A DNA stretch of 64,000 bases from Sphaerisporangium sp. TRM90804. Lineage in GTDB: Bacteria; Actinomycetota; Actinomycetes; Streptosporangiales; Streptosporangiaceae. This document shows positions 57,704 through 64,000 of the stretch, piece by piece. A program made the translations under genes and the position numbers. The notes below the pieces were generated by a model, which was given only the letters and a program-made list of their open reading frames with translations, did no database searches and was not told the DNA's origin. Each line of letters starts with the position of its first letter. Within the stretch, counting starts at the first letter, position 1. The stretch lies in contig NZ_JARWAC010000004.1 in NCBI RefSeq assembly GCF_029846175.1, positions 124,001 to 188,000 of the forward strand, written 5' to 3'.

Positions 57704-60244
57704 ATGCGCTTCCGCAACTCGCGGGTCCGGACCAAGGTGACAGCCCTTCTCCTGTCGCTCGTCGCGCTGTGGGGCTTCGCCGCCTGGGTGACGCTGCGCG
57801 AGGGCCTGAACCTGCTGTGGGTCTCCACACTCGACACCAGCGTCTCACAACCCGCCGAGCGGCTGATCATCGAGCTGCAGCGAGAGCGCCGCCTCACCCT
57901 GGTGCTCCTGGGCGGCCCGGTGTCCACCGGGCGCAAGAGCGCCCTGACCGCCCAGCGCGTCCGGTCGCTGCAGGCCGGGGCCGAGTTCCACCCCCTGATC
58001 TCCGACAGCGGCGTGCGGCGGGCCGCCAGCGACATGGTGCTGCGGCGCCTGTCGGCCGCCGACCGCGCCGTACGCGGCCTGACGGTCCTGCGCGAGCGGA
58101 TCGACGCCGGCGAGGCCGACCGCTACGCCGCCGGGGACACCTTCACCCAGGTCATCGAGTCGATCTACAACATCTACGACGGCCTGGCCACCCTGGACGA
58201 CCAGCAGTTCGCCCACGACACCCGCACCCTGGTCGCCCTGGCCCGCGCCCGCGAGCTGCTGGCACAGGAGGACGCGTTCGCGGCCGGCGCCCTGGAGACC
58301 GGCGGCTTCGGCCCGGCCGACAGCACCCGGTTCACCCAGATCGTCGGCGCCCAGCGGCTGTCGCTGGAGCGGGCCGTGGCCGAGCTGCCCCAGTCGGACC
58401 GCGCCTCCTTCGACGACCTGCTCGCCGGCGACGCGTTCCAGCGGTTCCGCGACCTGGAGGACCGGCTGGTCCAGGCCAGGTGGCGGGCCGGCGGCGCGCC
58501 CGTCGACGCCGAGACCTGGAGCACGACGACCGACACCGTGCTCACCCGGCTCGACCGGCTGGTCACCGCCAGCGGCGACGCGCTGGTCGACCGCGCCACG
58601 CCCCTGGCCACCGGGGTCATCGTCCGGCTCGTCCTGGCCGGCGGCCTCGGGCTGCTCGCCGTCATCGCCTCCATCATCCTGTCGATCACCACGGCCCGCG
58701 CCCTCGTGCGGCGGCTGGAGGAGCTGCGCACCGCCGCCCTGGACCTGGCCGCGCGGCGCCTGCCCGGCGTCGTCGAGCGCCTGGGCCGCGGCGAGGACGT
58801 CGACGTGGCCGCCGAGGCGCCGCCGCTCGCGGTCGGCGACGACGCGATCGGCGAGGTCGGCCGGGCGTTCAACACCGTGCAGGAGACGGCGATCCGGGTG
58901 GCGGTCGAGCAGGCCGAGCTGCGGCGCAGCTACCGGGGCATCCTGCTCAGCCTGGCCCGCCGCACCCAGTCGCTGGTGCACCGTCAGCTCACCGTCCTGG
59001 ACGGCATGGAGCGGCGCGTGACCGACCCCGGCGAGCTGGCCGACCTGTTCCGCGTCGACCACCTCGCCACCCGCATGCGGCGCAACGCCGAGAACCTGAT
59101 CGTGCTGTCGGGCGCCTCGCCCGGCCGCGCGTGGCGGCGCTCGGTCCCCATGGTCGACGTCGTCCGCGGCGCGCTCGCCGAGATCGAGGACTACACGCAG
59201 GTCGTCCTGATGCCCATGGGCGAGACCGAGCTGGCCGGCCGGGCGATCGGCGACGTGATCCACCTGCTCGCCGAGCTGATCGAGAACGCGGTCTCCTTCT
59301 CCCCGCCCTACGCCACGGTGCAGGTCAGCGGGCAGGTGGTGGCCAACGGGTACGTGATCGAGATCGAGGACCGCGGCCTCGGCATGCTGCCCGCCGACCT
59401 GGCCCTGGCCAACGAGCAGATCGCGAACCCGCCGGACTTCAAGCTCACCGACACCCCGCGCCTCGGGCTCTACGTGGTCAGCCGCCTGGCCTCCCGCCAC
59501 CGCATCCAGGTGACGCTGAAGCCGTCCCCCTACGGCGGCACGACCGTCGTGGTCCTGCTGCCGCGCGAGCTGACCGGCGACGAGAGCGAGACCTCCTCCG
59601 GCGCCGTCCCCGCCGGCTCGGGCACGCGCCCCGCGCCCGGCCTGGACGCCGCCCCCGGCCGGGTGGAGCGCCCCGAGTGGTTCACCCGGCTCGAACGCGA
59701 CGACCGGGCCCTGGAGTCGCCGGCCGTGGTCGCGCCGCCCATCCTGAGGGACGACACCCCTGACGACGGCCACGACGAGCCCGGCCACGCGCCGGGCCCC
59801 CTGCCCGAGGCCGGCCTCGCTTCGGGCCCCGCACCCGGCGAGGCCGGTCTCGGCCCCGTGCCGGAGCAGGGCCGCGTGCCCGCTCCCCCGGCCGAACCGG
59901 TGGCCGCCCCCGGTCTCCCGGGCCGCCGGTCCGGCACGCCGCCCCAGCCCGAGCCCGAGCCCGTCCTCGACGCGGCTCCGGACGCCGTGACCGCCGAGGC
60001 GGCGTACACGCCCTCCGGGCTGCCGCGCCGCGTGGCGCAGACCCACATCGCCCCCGCGCTGCGCCAGGACGCCCCGGAGCCGGTCGTACGGGCGCGGGAG
60101 GACGACCGCTCGCCCGAGGAGATCCGCAGGCTGATGGGCGCCTTCCAGTCGGGCACCGAGCGCGGCAGGTCCGAGGCGGAGCGGCTGCCGGGGCCCGACG
60201 ACGGCCGGGAGAAGGGCGGCGGCCTGCCCAAGCGCCGCCGATGA
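57704..60244 (+). CDS. Conservon sensor histidine kinase with NIT domain
   Basis: An 846-residue CvnA-type kinase. TM1 is at ~12-31 (VTALLLSLVALWGFAAWVTL) and TM2 at ~304-330. Between them is a nitrate/nitrite-sensing-like (NIT) helical domain, recognisable from PAERLIIELQRERRLTLVLL. A HAMP-like linker follows, then a kinase core (RRTQSLVHRQLTVLDGMERR, N-box LAELIENAVSFSPP, G-box EDRGLGM). The last ~250 residues are a Pro/Glu-rich tail with a short conserved end (RLMGAFQSGTERG). The ATGA at its end overlaps an alternative start of the next gene. Conservons influence morphology and secondary metabolism through a small GTPase. Confidence 0.9.
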   Translation: MRFRNSRVRTKVTALLLSLVALWGFAAWVTLREGLNLLWVSTLDTSVSQPAERLIIELQRERRLTLVLLGGPVSTGRKSALTAQRVRSLQAGAEFHPLISDSGVRRAASDMVLRRLSAADRAVRGLTVLRERIDAGEADRYAAGDTFTQVIESIYNIYDGLATLDDQQFAHDTRTLVALARARELLAQEDAFAAGALETGGFGPADSTRFTQIVGAQRLSLERAVAELPQSDRASFDDLLAGDAFQRFRDLEDRLVQARWRAGGAPVDAETWSTTTDTVLTRLDRLVTASGDALVDRATPLATGVIVRLVLAGGLGLLAVIASIILSITTARALVRRLEELRTAALDLAARRLPGVVERLGRGEDVDVAAEAPPLAVGDDAIGEVGRAFNTVQETAIRVAVEQAELRRSYRGILLSLARRTQSLVHRQLTVLDGMERRVTDPGELADLFRVDHLATRMRRNAENLIVLSGASPGRAWRRSVPMVDVVRGALAEIEDYTQVVLMPMGETELAGRAIGDVIHLLAELIENAVSFSPPYATVQVSGQVVANGYVIEIEDRGLGMLPADLALANEQIANPPDFKLTDTPRLGLYVVSRLASRHRIQVTLKPSPYGGTTVVVLLPRELTGDESETSSGAVPAGSGTRPAPGLDAAPGRVERPEWFTRLERDDRALESPAVVAPPILRDDTPDDGHDEPGHAPGPLPEAGLASGPAPGEAGLGPVPEQGRVPAPPAEPVAAPGLPGRRSGTPPQPEPEPVLDAAPDAVTAEAAYTPSGLPRRVAQTHIAPALRQDAPEPVVRAREDDRSPEEIRRLMGAFQSGTERGRSEAERLPGPDDGREKGGGLPKRRR

Positions 60245-60378
60245 CGACCTCCGGCGTTCCCCGCACCGTGCTCGCGGGGATCGGGCGCCGTCCCGCGGGG
60301 CGGCCGCACCGGCCCCGGACGCGCCCTCGCGTCCGGCGGAGCACGACCCGAGACGACTTCCAGGCACGAAGGAGCGTG

Positions 60379-60768
60379 ATGACGAGCCTCGCCAACGACC
60401 CCGGACAGGAACAATGGCTGGACGAGGAAGCGGGAAGGATCGTCCGGCCCTACGTGATGACGCGTGGCCGGACCCAGCCCAGCCGGGGCAAGATCGACCT
60501 CATCACGCTCGTGATGACCACCGGCTCGGCCGCCCCCGCGGAGCCGGGGCTGGGCCCCGAGCACCACTCCATCGTCAAGATGTGCGACGAGGTCCTGTCG
60601 GTCGCGGAGATCGCCGCCCACCTCGACCTGCCCGCCGGAACCGTGCGCGTCCTGCTGGGCGACCTGGTCGACCGGGGGCTGGTCGTGCTCCAGGAGCCGC
60701 ACCGGGAGTCGGACATCCTGGACCTGGACACCTACAAGGCGGTGCTCAATGGCCTTCGCGCGCTCTAG
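60379..60768 (+). CDS. Conservon DUF742 protein (CvnC type)
   Basis: A 129-residue DUF742 protein. Diagnostic stretches are GRIVRPYVMTRGRTQP, HHSIVKMCDEVLSVAEIAAH and VRVLLGDLVDRGLVVLQEP, the latter a winged-helix-like fold. AAGGAG four bases before the ATG at 60379 supports this start; an ATG at 60241 in the same frame would add 46 Arg/Pro-rich residues. It overlaps the GTPase gene by 20 bases. Confidence 0.9.
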   Translation: MTSLANDPGQEQWLDEEAGRIVRPYVMTRGRTQPSRGKIDLITLVMTTGSAAPAEPGLGPEHHSIVKMCDEVLSVAEIAAHLDLPAGTVRVLLGDLVDRGLVVLQEPHRESDILDLDTYKAVLNGLRAL

Positions 60769-61354
60769 CCGCGACGCCGGACGGGCCGAGCTGCCCACCG
60801 CGATCAAGATCCTGGTCGCGGGCGGCTTCGGCGCGGGCAAGACGACCATGGTCGGCTCGGTCTCCGAGACCCGGCCGCTGCGCACCGAGGAGACCCTGAC
60901 CGACCGCGGCATGGGCGTCGACGACGTCTCGGGCGTGGAGACCAAGGGGACCACCACGGTCGCCATGGACTTCGGCCGCATCTCGCTCGGCGCCGACTAC
61001 GTGCTCTACCTGTTCGGCACCCCCGGGCAGGAGCGCTTCTGGTTCGTCTGGGACGAGCTGGCGCTGGGCGCCATGGGCGCGGTCGTGATCGCCGACACCC
61101 GGCGCCTGGCCGACTGCTTCCCTTCGGTGGACTACTTCGAGCGGCGCGGCACTCCGTTCGTGGTGGCCGTCAACTGCTTCGACGGCGCCCCCACCTACGA
61201 GCTGGGCGAGATCCGGCTCGCGCTCGGCCTCGGCGACGCCATCCCCGTCGTGCTGTGCGACGCCCGCGTGCGGCAGTCGAGCAAGGACGTGCTGATCACG
61301 CTGGTCCAGCACGCCATGGAGACCCGGGTCGCCTCCTCCACCGTCGCGCACTGA
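60749..61354 (+). CDS. Conservon Ras-like GTPase (CvnD type)
   Basis: A 201-residue ATP/GTP-binding protein. G1 is GGFGAGKTTMVGS, G2/switch I includes the Thr of GVETKGTTTVAMDFG, G3 is LFGTPGQERFWFVWDE, and the G4 position reads AVNCFDGA in place of NKxD, as is usual for conservon GTPases. It acts as the output switch of the kinase complex. The Roadblock/LC7 protein that usually regulates it (CvnB) is not encoded here. Confidence 0.92.
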   Translation: MAFARSSRDAGRAELPTAIKILVAGGFGAGKTTMVGSVSETRPLRTEETLTDRGMGVDDVSGVETKGTTTVAMDFGRISLGADYVLYLFGTPGQERFWFVWDELALGAMGAVVIADTRRLADCFPSVDYFERRGTPFVVAVNCFDGAPTYELGEIRLALGLGDAIPVVLCDARVRQSSKDVLITLVQHAMETRVASSTVAH

Positions 61355-61381
61355 CGTCCCGGTCCCACCGTCCGAGGCGGA

Positions 61382-62020
61382 TCACTCCGGCCAGTCGGAG
61401 TCCTGGATCACCTGGACGAAGTCGACGCGGCGGAAGCCGGGCAGGAAGTGCTCCAGCACGTCCGCGTTGACCGTCCCGAAGGTCGTCTCGGGCCGGTCCT
61501 TGAACCCGGCCGTGAACGCCGCGAGGATGGCGCGCTTGAAGCCGGGACGCGGATGGGCCGCCGTGACCGCCTCGACGTCGCGCGGGTCGAGCCCGCGGTA
61601 GCCGATGCCCAGCACGTCGGTCTCGACGCCCGCGGTGACCAGCGCCACCTCCGGCTCCAGCCGGTAGGGGACCTCCGGGGTGGTGTGCAGGGCGATGGCC
61701 TCCCACACCTTGCGGACGTCGTGCTCGGGCACGCCGTGCGAGGCCAGGAACCGGCGGGCCTCGTCGGCCCCGTCGAGCTCGAAGCGCTGGCCGGTGCGCC
61801 GGTAGGTCTCGGTGAGCCCGAGGTCGTGGAACATGGCGCCGACGTACAGCAGCTCGGGGTCGGCCTCCAGCCCGAGCCGCCTCCCCTGGAGGGTGCCGAA
61901 GAGGAAGACCCGGCGGGAGTGGTCGTACACCAGCGGGGTGGCGGCGTCCCTGACCAGCTCGGTGGCCTCGGCGGCGAGCGCCGAGTCGGGGATCGTCACA
62001 TCCGCGATCTTCTCGCCCAT
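61382..62020 (-). CDS. HD-domain hydrolase-like protein
   Basis: A 212-residue protein. The metal ligands of an HD fold are visible: His in VYDHSRRVFLFG, the His-Asp pair in VGAMFHDLGLTE and a further His in IALHTTPEVPYRL. It resembles the cyanamide hydratase/HDIG-like subgroup of phosphohydrolases and hydratases. The substrate is unknown. GGAGGG precedes the ATG at 62020. It is followed upstream by a TIM-barrel protein gene in the same direction, 91 bases away. Confidence 0.85.
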   Translation of the reverse strand: MGEKIADVTIPDSALAAEATELVRDAATPLVYDHSRRVFLFGTLQGRRLGLEADPELLYVGAMFHDLGLTETYRRTGQRFELDGADEARRFLASHGVPEHDVRKVWEAIALHTTPEVPYRLEPEVALVTAGVETDVLGIGYRGLDPRDVEAVTAAHPRPGFKRAILAAFTAGFKDRPETTFGTVNADVLEHFLPGFRRVDFVQVIQDSDWPE

Positions 62021-62111
62021 GGTGGTCGGTCCCTCCCTGCCGTGCCCCGCGCTCGCGCGCCTCTCCCTCCACTGTCGCAATCGGCGCCGGCGAGGGCCGC
62101 ACCGAGGTCGG

Positions 62112-63125
62112 TCAGGCGTCGTAGGCGGCCAGGGCGTGGAAGACCTGCTTGGGCTCCCAGTCCATGTCGGGGTAGGCGGTCCCCTTGCCGCCGGGGAGCA
62201 TCTTGACCACCCCGTACGACGACAGGTCCAGATCGTGGCGAGGGTCGGCCCGGTGCGGGGAGTTGTAGGCGGCGAAGGTGAACCAGAAGGCGGCCTCCAC
62301 GCCCTCCCGCCGGAAGATCTCCAGCATCTCGTGCAGGTAGGTCACCTGCTCGGCCTCGTCGCGCTGGAAGTCGCCGGTGAGCCGGGGCGGGTCGGCGTCG
62401 TGGTCGACGATCGCCCACGCCATGCCGCCCCGGTCGGCGGCCCCCTTGTAGGCGCAGGTGCCGAACTCGGTGACCACCACCGGCTTGCCGTGCCGGAAGT
62501 GCCCCCGCAGCTCCTCCAGGTAGCCGGCGGCGTTGCGCCGGTCGCGGTAGCTGTCGACCGCCACGACGTCGAAGGGGCTCCAGTCGATCTGCTCCCAGGG
62601 CCCCGCCGCGTAGGTGACCCTGCCGCCGAACCGCCCCCGCGCGACGACCGCCGTCTCGGCCAGGAAGGCGTCGACCTCGTCCGGCAGCGTGCGCAGCCGC
62701 TCCCGGGCGAGGGGGTCCCTCATCGAGGAGACCAGGAACTCCAGGCGCTCGGCGTACGTGCGGCCCGGCAGGAAGCCGGCCGCGAAGACGCTCATCTCGC
62801 ACCCCGTCACCAGCACCACCTCGGCGCCGCCTGCCCGCAACCGCTCGGCCCGGTCGGCGCAGTCGGCGAAGTACGGGCGCATCCGCTCGCGGGTCATCTC
62901 ACACGGGAACGGGGCGAACCACACCTCCAGCCCCGCCTCGGCCGCGTACCGCCCGGCGACGGACAGCCGCTCGGGCAGGCCCCCGGAGACGCGGACGGCG
63001 GTGCAGCCGAGATCGTCGGCGATGATCCGCATCTCGCGCCGGACCGTCTCGGGGTCGAACGACTCCCGCGAGGAGGAGCCGCCCGGGAAGAACCCCGTGT
63101 CGTAGTTGATGCCCTTGCCACGCAT
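62112..63125 (-). CDS. TIM-barrel glycoside hydrolase-like protein
   Basis: A 337-residue protein starting MRGKGINYDTGFFPGG. It has barrel-type strands AVRVSGGLPERL, GLEVWFAPFP and FDVVAVDSYRDRRN, then VVVTEFGTCAYKG, where the Glu of TEFG occupies the usual nucleophile position of clan GH-A hydrolases, and EAAFWFTFAAYN near the end. Close homologues are sometimes labelled abortive infection proteins, a name I cannot support from the sequence. No signal peptide is seen, so it is cytoplasmic. Confidence 0.75.
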   Translation of the reverse strand: MRGKGINYDTGFFPGGSSSRESFDPETVRREMRIIADDLGCTAVRVSGGLPERLSVAGRYAAEAGLEVWFAPFPCEMTRERMRPYFADCADRAERLRAGGAEVVLVTGCEMSVFAAGFLPGRTYAERLEFLVSSMRDPLARERLRTLPDEVDAFLAETAVVARGRFGGRVTYAAGPWEQIDWSPFDVVAVDSYRDRRNAAGYLEELRGHFRHGKPVVVTEFGTCAYKGAADRGGMAWAIVDHDADPPRLTGDFQRDEAEQVTYLHEMLEIFRREGVEAAFWFTFAAYNSPHRADPRHDLDLSSYGVVKMLPGGKGTAYPDMDWEPKQVFHALAAYDA

Positions 63126-63335
63126 GCGCGCCGATCCTCTCCGTCGTGGGCGGAGACGTGGTCGCCGGTCCCGGGCGTCCGGTTCGGTCCCCCGCCGACT
63201 CCAATCTCGCGCACGTCCGTCCCCCGCGCGCGGCGCCCGAGGCTTCCCGGCGCGCGTCCGCCGCCATATCTTGGTCGGGCGTCCGTCCCCCCGCCTCCCG
63301 CTCCGGCGGCCGGCCCGCCCCGCAGAGGAGAAGCC
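63126..63335. other. Divergent intergenic region
   Basis: 210 GC-rich bases between the TIM-barrel and LLM oxidoreductase genes. AGAGGAG at 63325-63331 is the ribosome binding site of the oxidoreductase. No operator was recognised. Confidence 0.4.
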
Positions 63336-64000
63336 GTGAGAAGGCCGTTCCGGTTCGCCGCCGTCATCCGTGAGGCCGAGTCGGCCAAGAGCTGGGCGGA
63401 CCAGGCCCGGCGCCTGGAGGACTCCGGCTTCGAGGTGCTGCTCGTCCCCGACCACCTGGTGGGCGCCCGGTTCGCGCCGGTCGCCGCGCTCGCCGCCGCC
63501 GCGTGCGCCACCAGCAGGCTGCGCGTCGGCACGCTGGTGTTCGCCAACGACTTCCGCCATCCGGCCGTGCTGGCCAAGGAGGCCGCCACCCTCGACGTGC
63601 TGTCGGAGGGCCGGCTGGAGTTCGGCGTCGGCACCGGCTGGATGGCGTCCGACTACGCCTCGGCCGGGCTGCCGCTGGAGACGCCGCGCGTCCGCGTCGC
63701 CCGGCTCGCCGAGGCGATCACCGTGCTCAGGGGGCTGTGGTCGGACGGCCCCTTCACCTTCGAGGGCGAGCACTACCGGGTCACCGAGCTCGACCAGTGG
63801 CCCAAGCCCGTCCAGCGGCCCGGCCCCCGGCTGACGGTCGGCGGCGGCGGGCCCCGCCTGCTGGAGCTCGGCGCGCGGGAGGCCGACGTGCTGAACATCA
63901 CGACGCGTGTCCTGCCCGACGGCTCCGGACCGGACCCCGCCGACAGCGCTCCCGGGGCCTTCCTGGCGAAGCTCGCCGCCGTCCGCGAGGCCGCCGGCGA
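63336..64000 (+). CDS. LLM-class F420-dependent oxidoreductase (partial)
   Basis: 221 codons to the right edge of the window; the C-terminus is missing. The protein has the luciferase-like barrel start RRPFRFAAVIREAESAKSWA, LEDSGFEVLLVPDHLVG, LRVGTLVFANDFRHPAVLAK, LDVLSEGRLEFGVGTGWM and LTVGGGGPRLLELGAREADV, typical of the actinobacterial TIGR03621-like F420 family. It uses reduced F420 or FMN to reduce or oxidise an unknown substrate. The GTG at 63336 has a strong ribosome binding site. Confidence 0.9.
   Translation, partial: MRRPFRFAAVIREAESAKSWADQARRLEDSGFEVLLVPDHLVGARFAPVAALAAAACATSRLRVGTLVFANDFRHPAVLAKEAATLDVLSEGRLEFGVGTGWMASDYASAGLPLETPRVRVARLAEAITVLRGLWSDGPFTFEGEHYRVTELDQWPKPVQRPGPRLTVGGGGPRLLELGAREADVLNITTRVLPDGSGPDPADSAPGAFLAKLAAVREAAG

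Noticed and set aside
60245-60378. Remnant of a Roadblock/LC7 gene in the conservon
   Set aside because: The segment is Arg/Pro-rich in the open frame and far too short; no Roadblock motif in any frame.
1-64000. tRNA, rRNA, CRISPR arrays, prophage or intact insertion sequences
   Set aside because: I looked for cloverleaf-like elements, regularly spaced repeats, integrases and transposases and found none; the tandem repeats present are inside or next to protein genes.

Overview
The window comes from a high-GC actinomycete, most likely of the Streptosporangiaceae / Streptosporangiales type. The support is very high GC with strong GC3 bias, many GTG starts, an XRE-DUF5753/DUF397 pair, a conservon-type kinase/DUF742/GTPase operon, F420 enzymes (NpdG, LLM-class oxidoreductase), a GlnA2-type glutamine synthetase-like enzyme, and an N-terminally extended methionine aminopeptidase. 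The assignment to family is inference; no rRNA or tRNA gene was seen. All 64 kb look chromosomal, and I found no phage, CRISPR array or intact insertion sequence.

Layout, 0-24 kb: a truncated Pro-rich membrane protein; a thioesterase-like protein; a membrane protein built of exact 147-bp tandem repeats; glnA2 with a GlnR-type box upstream; a secreted expansin-like protein; a divergent ArsR-family regulator/MFS pair; nadE; a DHA2 drug exporter with its TetR regulator; panB; a coupled pair of PLP enzymes; npdG; map; a DedA protein; a two-component system; and a ThDP enzyme. Strong hairpins separate several convergent gene pairs.

Layout, 24-48 kb: a GAF-LuxR regulator; an XRE (DUF5753)/DUF397 pair whose DUF397 frame runs into a GNAT gene; a 1029-residue membrane protein with an outer periplasmic-binding-like domain; a kinase-ATPase-only protein; copC and copD-ctaG; an HTH-TPR regulator divergent from a previously uncalled 44-residue secreted peptide; a xanthine dehydrogenase molybdenum subunit; a SecD-head/Excalibur protein; ald; the divergent DUF3105/DUF305 pair; and a DUF6421-SDR-aldolase operon.

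Layout, 48-64 kb: a vitamin B12 salvage island (cbiZ, btuFCD under a cobalamin riboswitch, flanked by copies of a short repeat); a Gfo/Idh oxidoreductase; a tightly coupled P450 / class I terpene synthase / class II diterpene cyclase operon behind a perfect 16-bp palindrome; a conservon lacking its Roadblock gene; an HD protein; a TIM-barrel hydrolase-like protein; and the start of an LLM oxidoreductase.

The most interesting items are the HTH-TPR regulator with its secreted peptide (a candidate RRNPP-like peptide signalling pair, 34.8-36.3 kb), the compact diterpene operon with its operator candidate (53.2-57.5 kb), and the repeat family bracketing the B12 operon.
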